Shown here: piece after piece, positions 53,936-64,000 of the stretch | Layout: each line of letters starts with the position of its first letter | Position numbering within the stretch: position 1 is the stretch's first letter | Translations under genes and position numbers: made by a program | Notes under the pieces: generated by a model | The model's database searches: none | What the model was told of the DNA's origin: nothing | What the model saw: only the letters and a program-made list of their open reading frames with translations | Assembly (NCBI GenBank): GCA_933207985.1 | Contig: OW240913.1 | Span: 361,906,377 to 361,970,376, forward strand | Direction of reading: 5' to 3' | Length of the DNA: 64,000 bases | Source: Pelobates cultripes | Taxonomy: Eukaryota; Chordata; Amphibia; Anura; Pelobatidae

Positions 53936-56900
53936 ATTCAAAGAAAACACACTTTATGCAAGTTAAATACAGCATGGGTACTGGAAGCTTGTAAGGAGCT
54001 TTTACTCTGATTGAGGTATATATGTAACTGCGCTGAGGATTAGGCGTGGCCCCATCACTTAGTGATGTAGACTGGGGTGTAAGAGCTTGAAGCTGCTGAA
54101 GCAGCACTTTGTGACAGAAAGACCAGCAAAGGAAGCCATGATGTAGCTCCACCTTAATGGAAGGTTTAGACGTGGAGTAGTGGATTAGGACTGATAGTGT
54201 GTGGTTGACCTTGGAGACATAAAGCAGTGTGACAGCATAGGAGGTTTTAAGTAAGATGCTTGATTTGTAGGTTTGGAGAAAGAGGCAAAAAAAACAACAA
54301 CATATTGTAACTGCAAAAGTCTTGATTCAAGCAAACTCTAATTGTGATATGTACAATATACAAGGCCCTGACGTGAGTGATAGAGTAGTCATGAAACTGC
54401 GTGAAGCGTGCACACCTGTACGTGGTGAAATTGTGTGCTTAGTCCAAGATTAGCTCATGGAATGGTGGTATCTTGGATGGTATGTAGTGGATTGTAGGGA
54501 GTGCCTGAAAGAAAACCTTAAATTGAGAGCGTGCAAAGTGTCAGCAGTTGTGTAGTGGACACCAGGAATAAAAATGTAGACTAGAAAGAACTGAGGGGTT
54601 GCTACCTGCCAAATCAGCCTGCGAATCACCCACAGTGGCAGCGAGTATGACCGCCCTTAATAATCAAATCGCAGGCTGCGGAGCTGTCAGAGCAGCATTT
54701 AACTGCCTTGCCAGTCCAAAGATGTGAGGGTGGCCGCAACGTTGGAATAGATCTCTGACAAAGTAGAAGTTTCTCTAAAGGCCGGCAAGGCATCCCTAAC
54801 CCGAGGTTGCATGGTGACAGAGGGACCCCGAGTGTTGTGAAAAGGATGCTGTGGTGGTGTTAACACTGTTAGGTGTTTGTGAACCTGCTAAATCAACAAA
54901 AAAATTCATATTTTTAGGAGCGGCCAGCAGAGGGTTTGTGCGAAGATGTTGAATACTTAGGGCTGCTCCTAGAGCCAAACGTAGACAAGGTGCCAATTTG
55001 GAGGGTGAATAGGTAGTAGATTAACCCCTTAAGGACCAAACTTCTGGAATTAAAGGGGATCATGACATGTCACACATGACATGTGTCCTTAAGGGGTTAA
55101 AGGCGTTGGATAAGTCTGACTTGCTCAACCAAGCCTTACTACTTGCTGAAGTGATAGCTTGTTTGGCATGGTCGATTTGCGTAGTGCAGTGAGAACTCCT
55201 TAACGGGAATGAGGAGTTTTGATGCTGGGAATGGAAGTAGTGCGGTGCGGAAGGGGACTATGATCAGACGTATAAAAGGGTATTGTGAATGGCTACCTCG
55301 ATGGGAATGGTACGCCAAGATGAGAAGTGTGAGGACCGGAAAAGAGACGATCATGAAACCAGCGTATGATTGCTGTGGACAGAAGGTGGTCCACCGTAAG
55401 AGGGTCAATGGATGTAGATAATAGGTTGGGGCATATATGAGTGTACCTGTGGGAATGGCGATAAGGCCCATGTGATTGGAACAGAGTGGGCCGGTGAGAC
55501 GTATGGAGTAGTGATAGTGGATGGTAGGGAACGGGGAGGGAAATGAGGGAATTTTGTGACTTGGAAAGCCCTAACTGTAGCCCTAAAGAAGGGCGAGCGA
55601 GGTAGCTAACTATGATTTGGTCATGGGGCTGAACCTCCGTGTATGAGGTGGGGGTGTAGACCTCGCGGGACCGTAGTGTTACTTAGGATAGCTAAGGCCA
55701 GCGCCTAACCCTCAATGCCAGTTCTCTAGCCTGATGGGGCTTGTCTCTTAGAATAGTGGGATATAACATATGTAGATACTTAACCTTGAGTGTTTGTCCT
55801 CTTTCTTTGGGCAATGCGCAGGAAGATTACAATATAGCCTTGCTTCTGCAGGGAACGGGCCCGGTCTGGGAAACCTTAGGGGGAAAAGATGCTAGTGGGC
55901 CTGAGGCGTGCCAGTAGTATAATGAGGATAAAAATGTTGAATGTATGGGTAGGTGTGTATCAGAGATACTGTAACGTAAGAACTTGGGTAAGCTGAGGGA
56001 CCTGAACGTAGGTCCGTAAATTAGAGACAAGCCCCTGGGTTCCCACAAATGTGAATATTTTTGAATGAAACGAAGGGGAAGTAAGGCCTTAAGAAGAAAC
56101 ATAAACGTAGTGAGTAAGATTACCAATACCTGATACTGTAATGCAGGGAACCAGGTAGCCTGTATGTTGTCGATGGCGTAGGTCTTGGCGAGCTGCAGTA
56201 ATGACATGTAGAACTTAATGACAAAAACATGTACCGTTAAATATGGTAGTAATACCGTGGATTACGATAATCAGATTGTTGTTGACATTTGTGAGGAATC
56301 TTAGACCAGGCACGTTTTGAAGTTTAGAACCCACTTTGGGAGGTGGGGGGCTGTATGAGACCGTGGAGGCTGAATGAGGCCACAAGGGAAAACGTAAAAT
56401 GGTAAACCTCTTACCTGTTACAGAAATGCGGGATACTAGGAACCTCTTCTTAGAGCTTGAAGAAAAGTATAAGTAGAAGCAAGGTGGTGTAGGTTTGTGT
56501 GATTGATGAAATAGTCGCAATGAGGAAACACAGATCTTGCCCGTTTGAAGTTTAGAACCCACTTTGGGAGGTGGGGAGGCTGAATGAGGCCGTGGAGGCT
56601 GAATGAGGCCTTGAGGGAAAAGAGAACTGGTAAACCTTCTTACCTGATACAGTAAAAAAACTAAAAAACATATGCAGACGTGTAAGGAACCAGTATATAA
56701 GGACTCTTAAGGAACAGAGGTTTTTTAAAATCGTGCTAATGGTCTGTAATGAGCCTGGTGAAAAAGGACCGTAAGGCTTAACCTATGAGCGGAGACCTTG
56801 GTTGCGTTGAAGACTAATACATAAGGGAAAGTACCATCTACTAAGTCTCAGCAGGGTATGATAATGCCTGGAGGTGTACTTTATAACAACTTATAAGAGA

Positions 56901-57560
56901 AAGTGGACAAACTGTGCCTTTAAGAAGATTTACCCTGTAAAAGATAGGTGTCCCATAATTATGTGACCATAGCGGAAACTTAGAAACACATATTATTTAA
57001 CCAGTGGTGACTTTAAGAGCCATATAATAAAAACACATAAATACATATAGGATAAATAATGCAAGCGCTCAGATACATGAAAGCATAACTATACTTTTAC
57101 AGTAGATTAGTGAATTTAAACACTCTAGCCTCTTGTGTTTGATAAACGAATGAACAGGAGAACTGTAATGAGAAAGAACTCCTGCGTTCGGCTAAATGGA
57201 GCATACAAAACAGATTTTTAAACGAAAGCCAATGGTACCTTTGGTCAGATGAACGGATGAAATAGTCGAACGTAAGTTCGTTTATCGCGGTCAGTAGTTA
57301 GCTCATATGAAAATAAACGTGAGGAGTGTGTACTCTGCGGTCGGCTGTTAGCCGCACGAACGCAGAAGTACACGAATGGTGTAAAATCACGAATGGATAA
57401 GTAATAAAGGGAGCCTATCCCCACATTTTTAGGCCCGAACGTGGGAAATAGCCGAACGCCATTTCCCACATTTATGTTTACGTGGACGTGACCGGAAGCC
57501 GGGTAGCAAGTGGCGGAGTCGGGTAGAAGCCGGTGGACGGGCACGGAAAAATATTGGTCC
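53936..57560. other. Unassigned 3.6 kb with strand-biased composition
   Basis: The + strand is purine-rich and the minus strand has fewer stops, giving four unrelated frames of 104-126 codons with no motif (for example 55827-56207). A direct duplication lies at 56307-56450 / 56537-56660 (TTTGAAGTTTAGAACCCACT, then TTGGGAGGTGGGG). 57240-57460 has repeated CGAACG / CGTTCG motifs like those in the U3 of the 18.6-kb LTR. Perhaps LTR-element interior or leader; I cannot show it. Confidence 0.4.
55021..55100. mobile_element. 80-bp TTAA palindromic MITE
   Basis: TTAACCCCTTAAGGACCAAA at the left and AGGACACATGTCATGTG...TTAACCCCTTAAGGACAC inverted at the right; CATGACATGT / ACATGTCATG pairs inside. 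Starts and ends with TTAA. Non-coding. Confidence 0.75.
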
Positions 57561-57781
57561 TTTCAGAGTAAAACGTTTAATTATACAGTAAGCATACTCA
57601 CATGTAGACACAGACAATCTCACTGACGCACACAAGCTCATTGATACACAGCCTCATAGAAAAACAATCTCACTGATATACATAAGCTCATTGACATAAA
57701 AACACAAGCTCACTCACTAGCAGACACACACAAACACATGCAAGCAAGCTCACTCACTTGCAGGCGCACACACACAGCTTA

Positions 57782-57920
57782 ATGTAGTGGTTCTGGTGTC
57801 TATAGCCTGTCCCTGCAGGCTTTTCAATGTAAACACTGACTTTTCAGAGAAAAGGCAGTGTTTACATTGCTTGCTAGTGACACCTCTAGTGACAGACACT
57901 CAGACGGTCACTAGAGGTGC
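57782..57920. mobile_element. TTAA-type MITE fragment
   Basis: TTCTGGTGTCTATAGCCTGT, then AATGTAAACACTG / CAGTGTTTACATT hairpin (57826-57868) and CCTCTAGTGAC / GTCACTAGAGG (57883-57919). Shares its start with 31044-31080. Confidence 0.6.
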
Positions 57921-58026
57921 TCCCTGTGACAGTGCGGATTGGCTGAGATCAAGCTTGATGATCTCAGCCATAGAGGCAGGGCCAGTCGAGGGGAGACCAG
58001 CATGACGTTGGGAAAAAAAAAGTTAG

Positions 58027-58460
58027 TAAAAACACTATTTTTAAAAACACACGCAGACACACACACACACACACACACCTTGGCAGACACACATATACCA
58101 TGACAGACACACACATACCATGACAGACACACCATGACACAGACCATGACACACACACACCGTGACAGACAGACAGACACACACACACACCATGACAGAC
58201 AGACAGGCACACTCACCATGACACAGACAAACACACACATCATGACACAGACACACACCATGATACAGACACACACACAGCGTGACACAGACAGACACAC
58301 ATTACATGACACAGACAGACACACACACAATGACACAGACAGACACACACCATGACACAGACACACACCATGACAGACAGACACACACACCATGACAGAC
58401 AGACACACACACAGCATGACACAGACACACACACATACACTCCGAATGACAGACTGACAC
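58027..58460. repeat. CA/GA-rich minisatellite (ACACACCATGACAGACAG units)
   Basis: Units of about 16-22 bases built from ACACACACCATGACAGACAG and variants. Both strands give long low-complexity frames (to 241 codons on minus) which are not genes. Confidence 0.9.
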
Positions 58461-58572
58461 ACATAATTGTTGCTACCTGTGGGCAGACAGATGGGTGTGC
58501 TGGCGGCCGCAGGGAGAGCTCTGATGGCAGCCGCAGGAGGAGCTGGCTGTTCTGGCGGCCACAGGGAGAGCT

Positions 58573-58696
58573 GGCTGTTCTGTCTCTGCTCCCCAGCGCG
58601 CAGCTTAACGAGACCGGGGCCGGAATATAACATCATATTCCGGCCCCGATCCTATTAAGTAGCGCGCGAGGATGGGGGAGCAGAGACAGAACAGCC
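58573..58696. repeat. GC-rich palindrome
   Basis: Arms GGCTGTTCTGTCTCTGCTCC (58573 on) and its complement (to 58696), continuing through GCGCGC and GGGGCCGGAATAT to a centre near 58631. A few indels separate the arms. Confidence 0.88.
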
Positions 58697-58828
58697 AACA
58701 CCACCTGCGGCCACCAGAAGAGCTCCATCTGCGGCCGCCATCATAGTTCCCCCTGCGGCCGCAGGTCACCCAGATGTCTCCGCGGCCCCAGGTGCCGACG
58801 GCCCACCGGGATACCGGGAAATTTCAGC

Positions 58829-59700
58829 CCTGGTGGAGTTTAATGGAGATGGTGGAGTTTATTGGAGACAGTGTAATTTAATGGAGATAGTGGAGTTTAC
58901 TGAAGACAGTGTAATTTAATGAAGACAGTGAATTTTAATGGAGAGTTAATTTAAAGGTGACGGTGGAGTTTAGTGAAGATGAGGTACTTTAATGGAGACG
59001 GTTCAGTTTGGTGACGACGGTGCAGTTTAATGGAGACGGTATAGTTTAGTGGAGATGGTGGAGTTTAATGGAGACGCTGGAGTTTAGTGAAAACGGTGCA
59101 GTTTAGTGGAGATGGTATCGTTTAGTGGGGATGGTGGAGTTTAATGGAGACAGTGTAATTTAATGGAGAGGGTGGAGTTTATTGGAGATGGTGGAGTTTA
59201 GTGAAGATGGTGCAGTTTAGTGGAGATGGTGTAATTTAAAGGAGACGCTGGAGTTTAGTGAAAACGGTGCAGTTTAGTGGAGACGGTATAGTTTAGTGGA
59301 GATGGTGGAGATTAATGGAGACGGTATAGTTTAGTGGAGATGGTGGAGTTTAATGGAGACGGTGGAGTTTAGTGGAGATGGTGGAGTTTAATGGAGACAG
59401 TGTAATTTAATGGAGAGGGTGGAGTTTATTGGAGATGGTGGAGTTTAGTGAAGATGGTGCAGTTTAGTGGAGATGGTGTAATTTAAAGGAGACGCTGGAG
59501 TTTAGTGAAGATGGGGTAATTTAATGGAGATGGTTAAGTTTAGTGACGACAGTGCAGTTTAATGGAGATGGTATAGTTTAGTGGAAATGGTGAAGTTTAG
59601 TGAAGACAGTGCAGTTTAATGGAGATGGTGGAGTTTAAGGAGACGATACAGTTTAATGGAGACAGTAGAGTTTAGTGAAGATGGTGTAATTTAATGGAGA
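58829..59700. repeat. 20-bp-unit minisatellite with higher-order repeat
   Basis: About 43 units of the type TTTAGTGGAGATGGTGGAG, with variants TTTAATGG, TTTAAAGG, GACGG and GTGTAA. A run of units starting CAGTGTAATTTAATGGAGAG at 59151 recurs at 59398, giving a higher-order period near 247 bases. Confidence 0.93.
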
Positions 59701-59885
59701 AGTGATACAAAAGGTAGGGTAGGACATATTCCATGTACAGCAAAAGTAGGTTGCTAGAAAAGTCTACCATGAAAGCTTAGTTTATTAGATGATGCAGCCT
59801 CAGGAGAGAAGGTGGGCTTGTGAGATATGGGGAGGGAAAACTATAAATAGCTTGACATGCTTTCCTGTGGAAGTGAACTTCCAGA
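59701..59885. other. Short unassigned spacer
   Basis: Between the minisatellite and the L1-like tail; nothing recognised. Confidence 0.5.
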
Positions 59886-61790
59886 GATCTTTTTATTTTT
59901 TAATTCTTTATTTTAGTTGTACATGAATGTTGCAAGTATGCTCACAGTGCCACAGCAGCTAGTGCAGGCATGTCAGTAAGCAGAGAGATACAAATATATA
60001 TATAAAAATAAGTAATATTTGACAAACAAGCTAGGCCTATCTCGCTAGTCGGAGTGATGTGTTGTCTAATTGTTCAAATGTGTCCTAACGCTAAACATAG
60101 TAAAAACTGCAATTAGTGGTTGTAGCGTGAGTGTAGGCACTAGTAGCGGCTACCATTAAGTGGAGAAGTACGACATATTATCCAGCAGAAATCCTGGCTT
60201 GGGTTCCGGGGGTAATCTATTGGTGTTTGATTAGTCCCTTCTTTATTCATTACATGCCCTGCGTGCCAGGTGTCCGCTCGTGTGAAGCAAACAAGGTCCA
60301 CGATCCCTAACCAAGGGGGTTACGGGGGATGGAAACCGCCAGAGCAGGAACCCTATTGTGATGGTGTGGTGTGGAGTGTGGATGGTACCTGCCGGTATCC
60401 TGTGTATCCTGTAGTCAGACGCCATCATCGAGGGGGTGCGCTGCATATCGATAAACATGTGTATTAAACTAAAACTTTAAAAACTGTTAACTTTGTGTGT
60501 ACTAGCAGAGGTACATTAACTGAGTTCTGAGTCAAGTTGTTGCAGTCGGGGCACCTTTCCTCCGTGGTATCAAAGGGACAGTCCTCGTCGGGTCCCAGGT
60601 GTGCAAAGTGGTGGGTGTTTCAAGGGGCCTCATTTCTGTAGGGAGCCCCAGAGCGTGGAGGAAAGAGTCCGCCTAGGTGAGAGAGGAAGGCATCATGGTG
60701 GTGTCATTGTGGACTACTGATAGGGCTCTAGGCATTGTCCAACTGTAGTCTATAGCAGCTGCTTGTAGTCGTAAGGTCAATGGGCCCATAGTTCTCCTCC
60801 ACTGGAGAGTGGACCTGGTTACGTCCTGTAAAAAGGTGAGTTTGATGGACTTGAATTCAAGCTGTGTTTTGCCCTTCACAGCTGCAAAGATGGTATTCCT
60901 GTCCGTTAGGGATTGACACCGTAGGGTTACATTTCGGGTTGCCTGAAGTTGTGCCTGTCTTGATTTGGAGATGCGGAAGATTCCTGCAAATGCCACCTTT
61001 TTTGCTTGCGGGTTAGGTAACAATGTGGCGAGGAGACGTCTAAGATAATGTGGTAGTGAAGACTGGCCAATCTCATCAGGAATGCCTCTAATTTTTATGT
61101 TTGTTCTGCGACTCCTGTATTCTGTGGCATCCAGCTTGTTAAGCAGGGCTGAATGGGAGGACTGGACTTGCTGCACTGTTTCTTTAAGGCCCTTCACTTC
61201 CTGCTGTATATCTAGTATGTCCTCCTCTGAGGTTTTCACATGGTCAGTCACCGCCTGAACCTCCGTTCTCATTTGGGCCATGTCAGCGGCAGACATCTGC
61301 TTCAATTCTATCCAGTTTGGTAGCCGGAGTCAGCAATCTGTGCATTCAGGTGTGGCTGTGGGTCTGAGGCTTCCTCCAGAACTTGCTCTGAGCACATGGA
61401 GCCCGTGTCTAGTTCAGGCATGGCAGCCATCTTTGGGGCTCTTGGGCGCTGGAGCATGATGCCTATATCGCGGGTGTCTTTGCACGCATCTGTTGCTACT
61501 CATTGGGATTTCCTCCCCATTACTGCCGAGGTGTCCAGACTCCCAGTCTGGTGAGGTGAGTGAGAGCCCCGAGGTGGTCAGCACTGTCTCGAAGGCCGTG
61601 TAGACGGAGTAGGCCTTTGACTTTGCGGTGCACCTTTCTGCCCGTCTGCAGGAATAAAAAGGATAACCGTCAATGCCAGCTTGCACTGCCTGTAGGCTTT
61701 ACGGGTTAAATGCGCTCCATGAGCGAGGATTACAGTCAATTTTTTTGTCGATATGCAGGAGCACCCAGGAATGGCGTCCGCACTGTTTGG
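59886..61790 (-). mobile_element. L1-like element with ORF1 only
   Basis: On minus: a GC-richer 5' region (61790-61434), ORF1 (61433-60673), then about 780 bases without RT coding, ending AATAAAGAATTAAAAAATAA near 59886. A normal L1 would need about 3.5 kb for ORF2. It is either an internally deleted copy or an ORF1-only family comparable to mammalian HAL1. Confidence 0.65.
60673..61433 (-). pseudogene. L1-type ORF1 protein (coiled coil plus RRM)
   Basis: ORF1p is the RNA-binding chaperone of L1-group LINEs. The first part (about 61433-61310: MAAMPELDTGSMCSEQVLEE...) is in a different frame from the main segment (61305-60673), so one frameshift lies near 61310. The main segment begins with heptad-like coiled coil (DHVKTSEEDILDIQQEVKGL then KETVQQVQSSHSALLNKLDA), enters the RRM through YRSRRTNIKIRGIPDEI, and ends with the C-terminal domain (FLQDVTRSTLQWRRTMGPLT). 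This order is diagnostic of Transposase_22/L1ORF1p. Total about 254 codons, slightly short. The frame to the stop at 60673 is intact. Confidence 0.85.
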
Positions 61791-62265
61791 CTGCTAAACT
61801 TCGCCCCCCTTCAGAGATTTTTGTAGAAATGTAGACTGGGTGAGAGTCTAATGGAGCAGGGACGGGAGTTCCACAGCAATGGTGTAGCCCTAGAGAAGTT
61901 TGGGAGGTGAGAGTCACGAGGTGCGAGTACAAGCAGAGGAAAGACACAGATCATCAGCAGAGCATAGGGGCCAGGACATACTTGTGTATTAGTGAGGATA
62001 AGTAGACAGAAGCAGTATTGTGTAGAGATTTGTAAGTGAGAAGCATCATTTTAAATTGAGCATTCTATTTTACAGGAAGCCAGTGTAAAGACCAACAGAG
62101 GGGGGAGGTCGGGATGACAGGAAGATGAGACTTTCCATAGCATTGGATCTAGACTGTAACAGGACGAACTGGGAGCGCGTAAGACTAGTGAGAAGGAGAT
62201 TGCAGTATTCAAGGTCGGAGATGATAGCAGCATGGACGAACACCACAAGAGACCTTCATTCAATT
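61791..62265 (-). pseudogene. L2/CR1-like LINE RT C-terminal fragment
   Basis: On minus, in shifting frames: HAAIISDLEYCNLLLTSLTR (the 'LDYCNSLLxGLP' motif), LCWSLHWLPVK (about 62095-62065), LTYKSLHNTASVYLSSLIHK, and near the end RATPLLWNSRPCSIRLSPSL. This series is the conserved C-terminal region of L2/Rex/CR1-clade reverse transcriptases. The palm and catalytic residues are absent. It abuts the L1-like element's 5' end, which may have inserted into it. Confidence 0.75.
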
Positions 62266-62436
62266 ACGCAACATATTTTCTACAGAAACTCTGCGAGCAA
62301 GTTATAATGTACGGACAGCTGTCCAGCTCACCGCAGTAACGTATGAAACAGCTCTTCATGTTTCTATCTCAGCATGGCTTATCTTCTATCAAAATGTGTT
62401 CTTGACCTTTTGGTGCTATATTTGCTCTTTTCCTTT
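62266..62436. other. Short unassigned spacer
   Basis: Nothing recognised. Confidence 0.5.
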
Positions 62437-62960
62437 AACCCCTTAATGACGTTAGGGCATGTCATTATGTCCTAACTATAATGGGTTTAATGCACTTATG
62501 GCATTTTGACATGTCCTACAGGTTTGGTGTGGGCAGGGTTACAACAGAGAGTCGCAGGTAGCAATGAATACCTGGGGCTCCGCTCTGTCAGCTGGGGCCA
62601 TTTTTAGTAGCCCCAGACTTTTCAATGAGCTGTTTGAAGTGCTGGAATCCAGTGCTGCAAACAGTTCTTTAAACATGCATTTAAATGCCTATTACAATGC
62701 TTGCAGTTTGAGCAGGGATCCCTGCTCACACCACCAACCCAAGGCGTGAATGGATAACTGGGGCTCCTGTTAATCAGCCGGGGCCATATTTAGTGGCCTC
62801 AGACTGACCGATGAGCTCTGTGCTCAGACTAAACTCAAATGCCGTTGAGGGTAAAAGACAGGGTAGGGTTGAAGTTAAGGGTACGATTAGGGTAGGCATA
62901 AAGTTAGAGTTAGTGCGTTGGGTAAGGGGTATAGTTAGTATAGTGTTAACTATAAAAATT
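62437..62960. repeat. TTAACCCC-ended repeat, partial
   Basis: TTTAACCCCTTAATGACGTT at 62436 opens like the 55021 MITE. An internal GCTGGGGCCATTTTTAGTAG block (62591 on) recurs imperfectly at 62780-62800 (CCGGGGCCATATTTAGTGGC), and a GGGTAGGGTTGAAGTTAAGG patch follows. Right end not found. Confidence 0.4.
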
Positions 62961-63169
62961 AATTTAGAGTCTAAACATTTTAGGCATTTAGCAATCAGGA
63001 CTGATATTTGAATCTAGTTTGAGTTTTTTTTAAATTAGTTTCACTGGATGTGTAAAAGTTAATTTAAGCAAAAATGTGACAATTTTTGTTTTTGTTTGTT
63101 TCATTCCCTCCCCCCCCAATTTTTAATAATTTACTCACACATAATTTTTTATTAGGTATACATATAGGA

Positions 63170-64000
63170 CAGTGATGGCGAACCTTTTTGAGCCCGAGTG
63201 CCCAAACCATAATACATGCCAATTTTTTTTTCCCTCAAAGTGCCAAAACGGCAATTAAACCTGAATATTGAGGTTTAAGTTTAAAAAAAAATCTCATACA
63301 GTTGTCCGAACTAATTAACATCTGTGTGTGTATTAAGCAGTTTGTGTGTGTGCTCTGCAGTCTCTCTGTATGTGTATTTAGCAGACTGCTGAATACACAG
63401 ACTGTTGAGTACACAGTCTGCTAAATACATACACACACACACAGACTGCTAAATACACACACACACACACACACACAGACAGACTGCCGAGTACACACAC
63501 ACACAGACTGCCGAGTACACACACACACAGACTGCTGAGTGTACACACACACAGACTGCTAAATACACACACTGCATTGAGGTGTGTACGGTGATGTGTT
63601 TGTGTGTGGGGTGATGTGATGTGTGTGTGTGTGTGGGGTGATGTGTGTGTGTGTGTGGGGTGATGTGATGTGTGTGTGTGTGTGTGGGGTGATGTGTGTG
63701 TGTGTGTGGGGTGATGTGAGGTGGTGTGTGTGTGGGGTGGTGAGGTGGTGTGTGTGTGTGTGGGGTGATATGTGTAGGGCAGGGGTGCTGTGTGTATGTC
63801 GTCCCCTCTCTCCCCCCCCCACTGTTTTCTTTCCCCCCATCCCTCCCTCATTTTTTTCTCCCATCCCACACTGTTTCCCACCCATATCTCTCCCTCAGTT
63901 TCCCTCCCCCCATATCTCTCCCTCAGTTCCCCCCCATATCTCTCCCTCAGTCCCCCCCCCATATCTCTCCCATCCCACACTCAGTTCCCCCCCATATCTC
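63170..64000 (+). mobile_element. Left end of a hAT-like element, running off the window
   Basis: CAGTGATGGCGAACCTTTTT at 63170 begins a hAT terminus I know from several vertebrates, continuing GAGCCCGAGTGCCCAAAC and AAAGTGCCAAAACGGCAATT. It leads into a CA/TG minisatellite (63327-63780, with GCTGAGTACACACACACAGA units) and a pyrimidine-rich tract (63795-64000, TATCTCTCCCTCAGTTCCCC units). The right end is outside. Minus-strand frames here are composition artefacts. Confidence 0.65.

Larger units (their letters stand above)
53422..58828. repeat. Composite block inserted in the minisatellite
   Basis: The left border CACGGCCAGACTGGGG (53422) and right border GGGATACCGGGAAATTTCAG then CCCTG (58803-58828) look like hAT-type ends (CAGGGCTGAAATTTCCCGGT on minus). 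Minisatellite units flank both sides. Contents: (TA)n at 53549-53590, a 100-bp duplication, an unassigned purine-skewed 3.6 kb, a TTAA MITE, a CTCACTGA-rich patch (57590-57760), a CA/GA minisatellite and a palindrome. It may be several nested insertions. Confidence 0.4.

Noticed and set aside
55139..56562. Run of 110-126-codon minus frames as a possible gene
   Set aside because: Purine skew lowers stop frequency on minus; the peptides lack motifs and no shared splice or frame logic links them.
57911..58636. 241-codon minus frame rich in Cys and Val
   Set aside because: It is the translation of a CA/GA minisatellite; all frames and both strands stay open there.
1..64000. tRNA, rRNA or snRNA genes
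   Set aside because: I saw no A/B-box pairs, cloverleaf or conserved snRNA/rRNA text; a covariance scan would be needed to exclude diverged copies.

Overview
This window is vertebrate nuclear DNA, most likely from an amphibian (frog). The one host gene I recognise is the last coding exon of lclat1 (lysocardiolipin acyltransferase 1) at 33957-34465 on the + strand. Everything else I can identify is repeat: Tc1/mariner, hAT and T2/Kolobok-type (TTAA) DNA elements, CR1, L2-like and L1-like LINEs, Penelope-like elements (PLE), a DIRS-like tyrosine-recombinase element, solo LTRs, microsatellites and complex minisatellites. This mix, especially TTAAAGG-ended MITEs with PLE and DIRS elements, fits an anuran. 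There is no prokaryotic gene, operon, CRISPR array or recognisable tRNA/rRNA gene.

Layout. 1-1301: Tc1 element, transposase on the minus strand with one premature stop. 1480-5682: decayed CR1 LINE, split by a 1.1-kb hAT element (3042-4138) with an 8-bp target duplication. 7.7-8.7 kb: PLE-like remnant with a hammerhead-like motif. 11.6-14.2 kb: DIRS-like element whose middle is inverted, holding a PLE-type palindrome and abutting a solo LTR (14233-14690). 18587-19578: a second solo LTR. 23.2-25.2 kb: a TTAA MITE split by a second Tc1 element (23525-25115). 28.2-31.2 kb: MITE, large GC-rich palindrome, purine tract with a 100-N assembly gap, and a CA-rich minisatellite. 33.0-34.5 kb: MITEs, then the lclat1 exon. 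38151-38553: a MITE made of successive hairpins. 41.4-42.7 kb: minus-strand open segments with splice-like borders, possibly exons of an unknown gene convergent with lclat1. 44586-48118: PLE with RT and GIY-YIG domains between about 500-bp inverted repeats. 52.0-59.7 kb: a 20-bp-unit minisatellite interrupted by an LTR and a 5.4-kb block. 59.9-62.3 kb: an L1-like element with only ORF1 visible, next to an L2-like RT tail. 63170-end: start of another hAT-like element running into CA-rich and C-rich tracts.

The lclat1 coding strand enters from the left, so the TE-rich first 34 kb is probably its intronic or upstream sequence and the right side its 3' UTR and downstream DNA. I did not recognise its upstream exons. 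All mobile-element coding regions here look dead; the first Tc1 element is closest to intact. The most unusual signals are the hammerhead-like motifs in four PLE remnants, the inverted middle of the DIRS element, and a recurring architecture (GC-rich palindrome, homopurine tract, CA-rich minisatellite) seen wholly or partly in four places, two of them with hAT-type ends.
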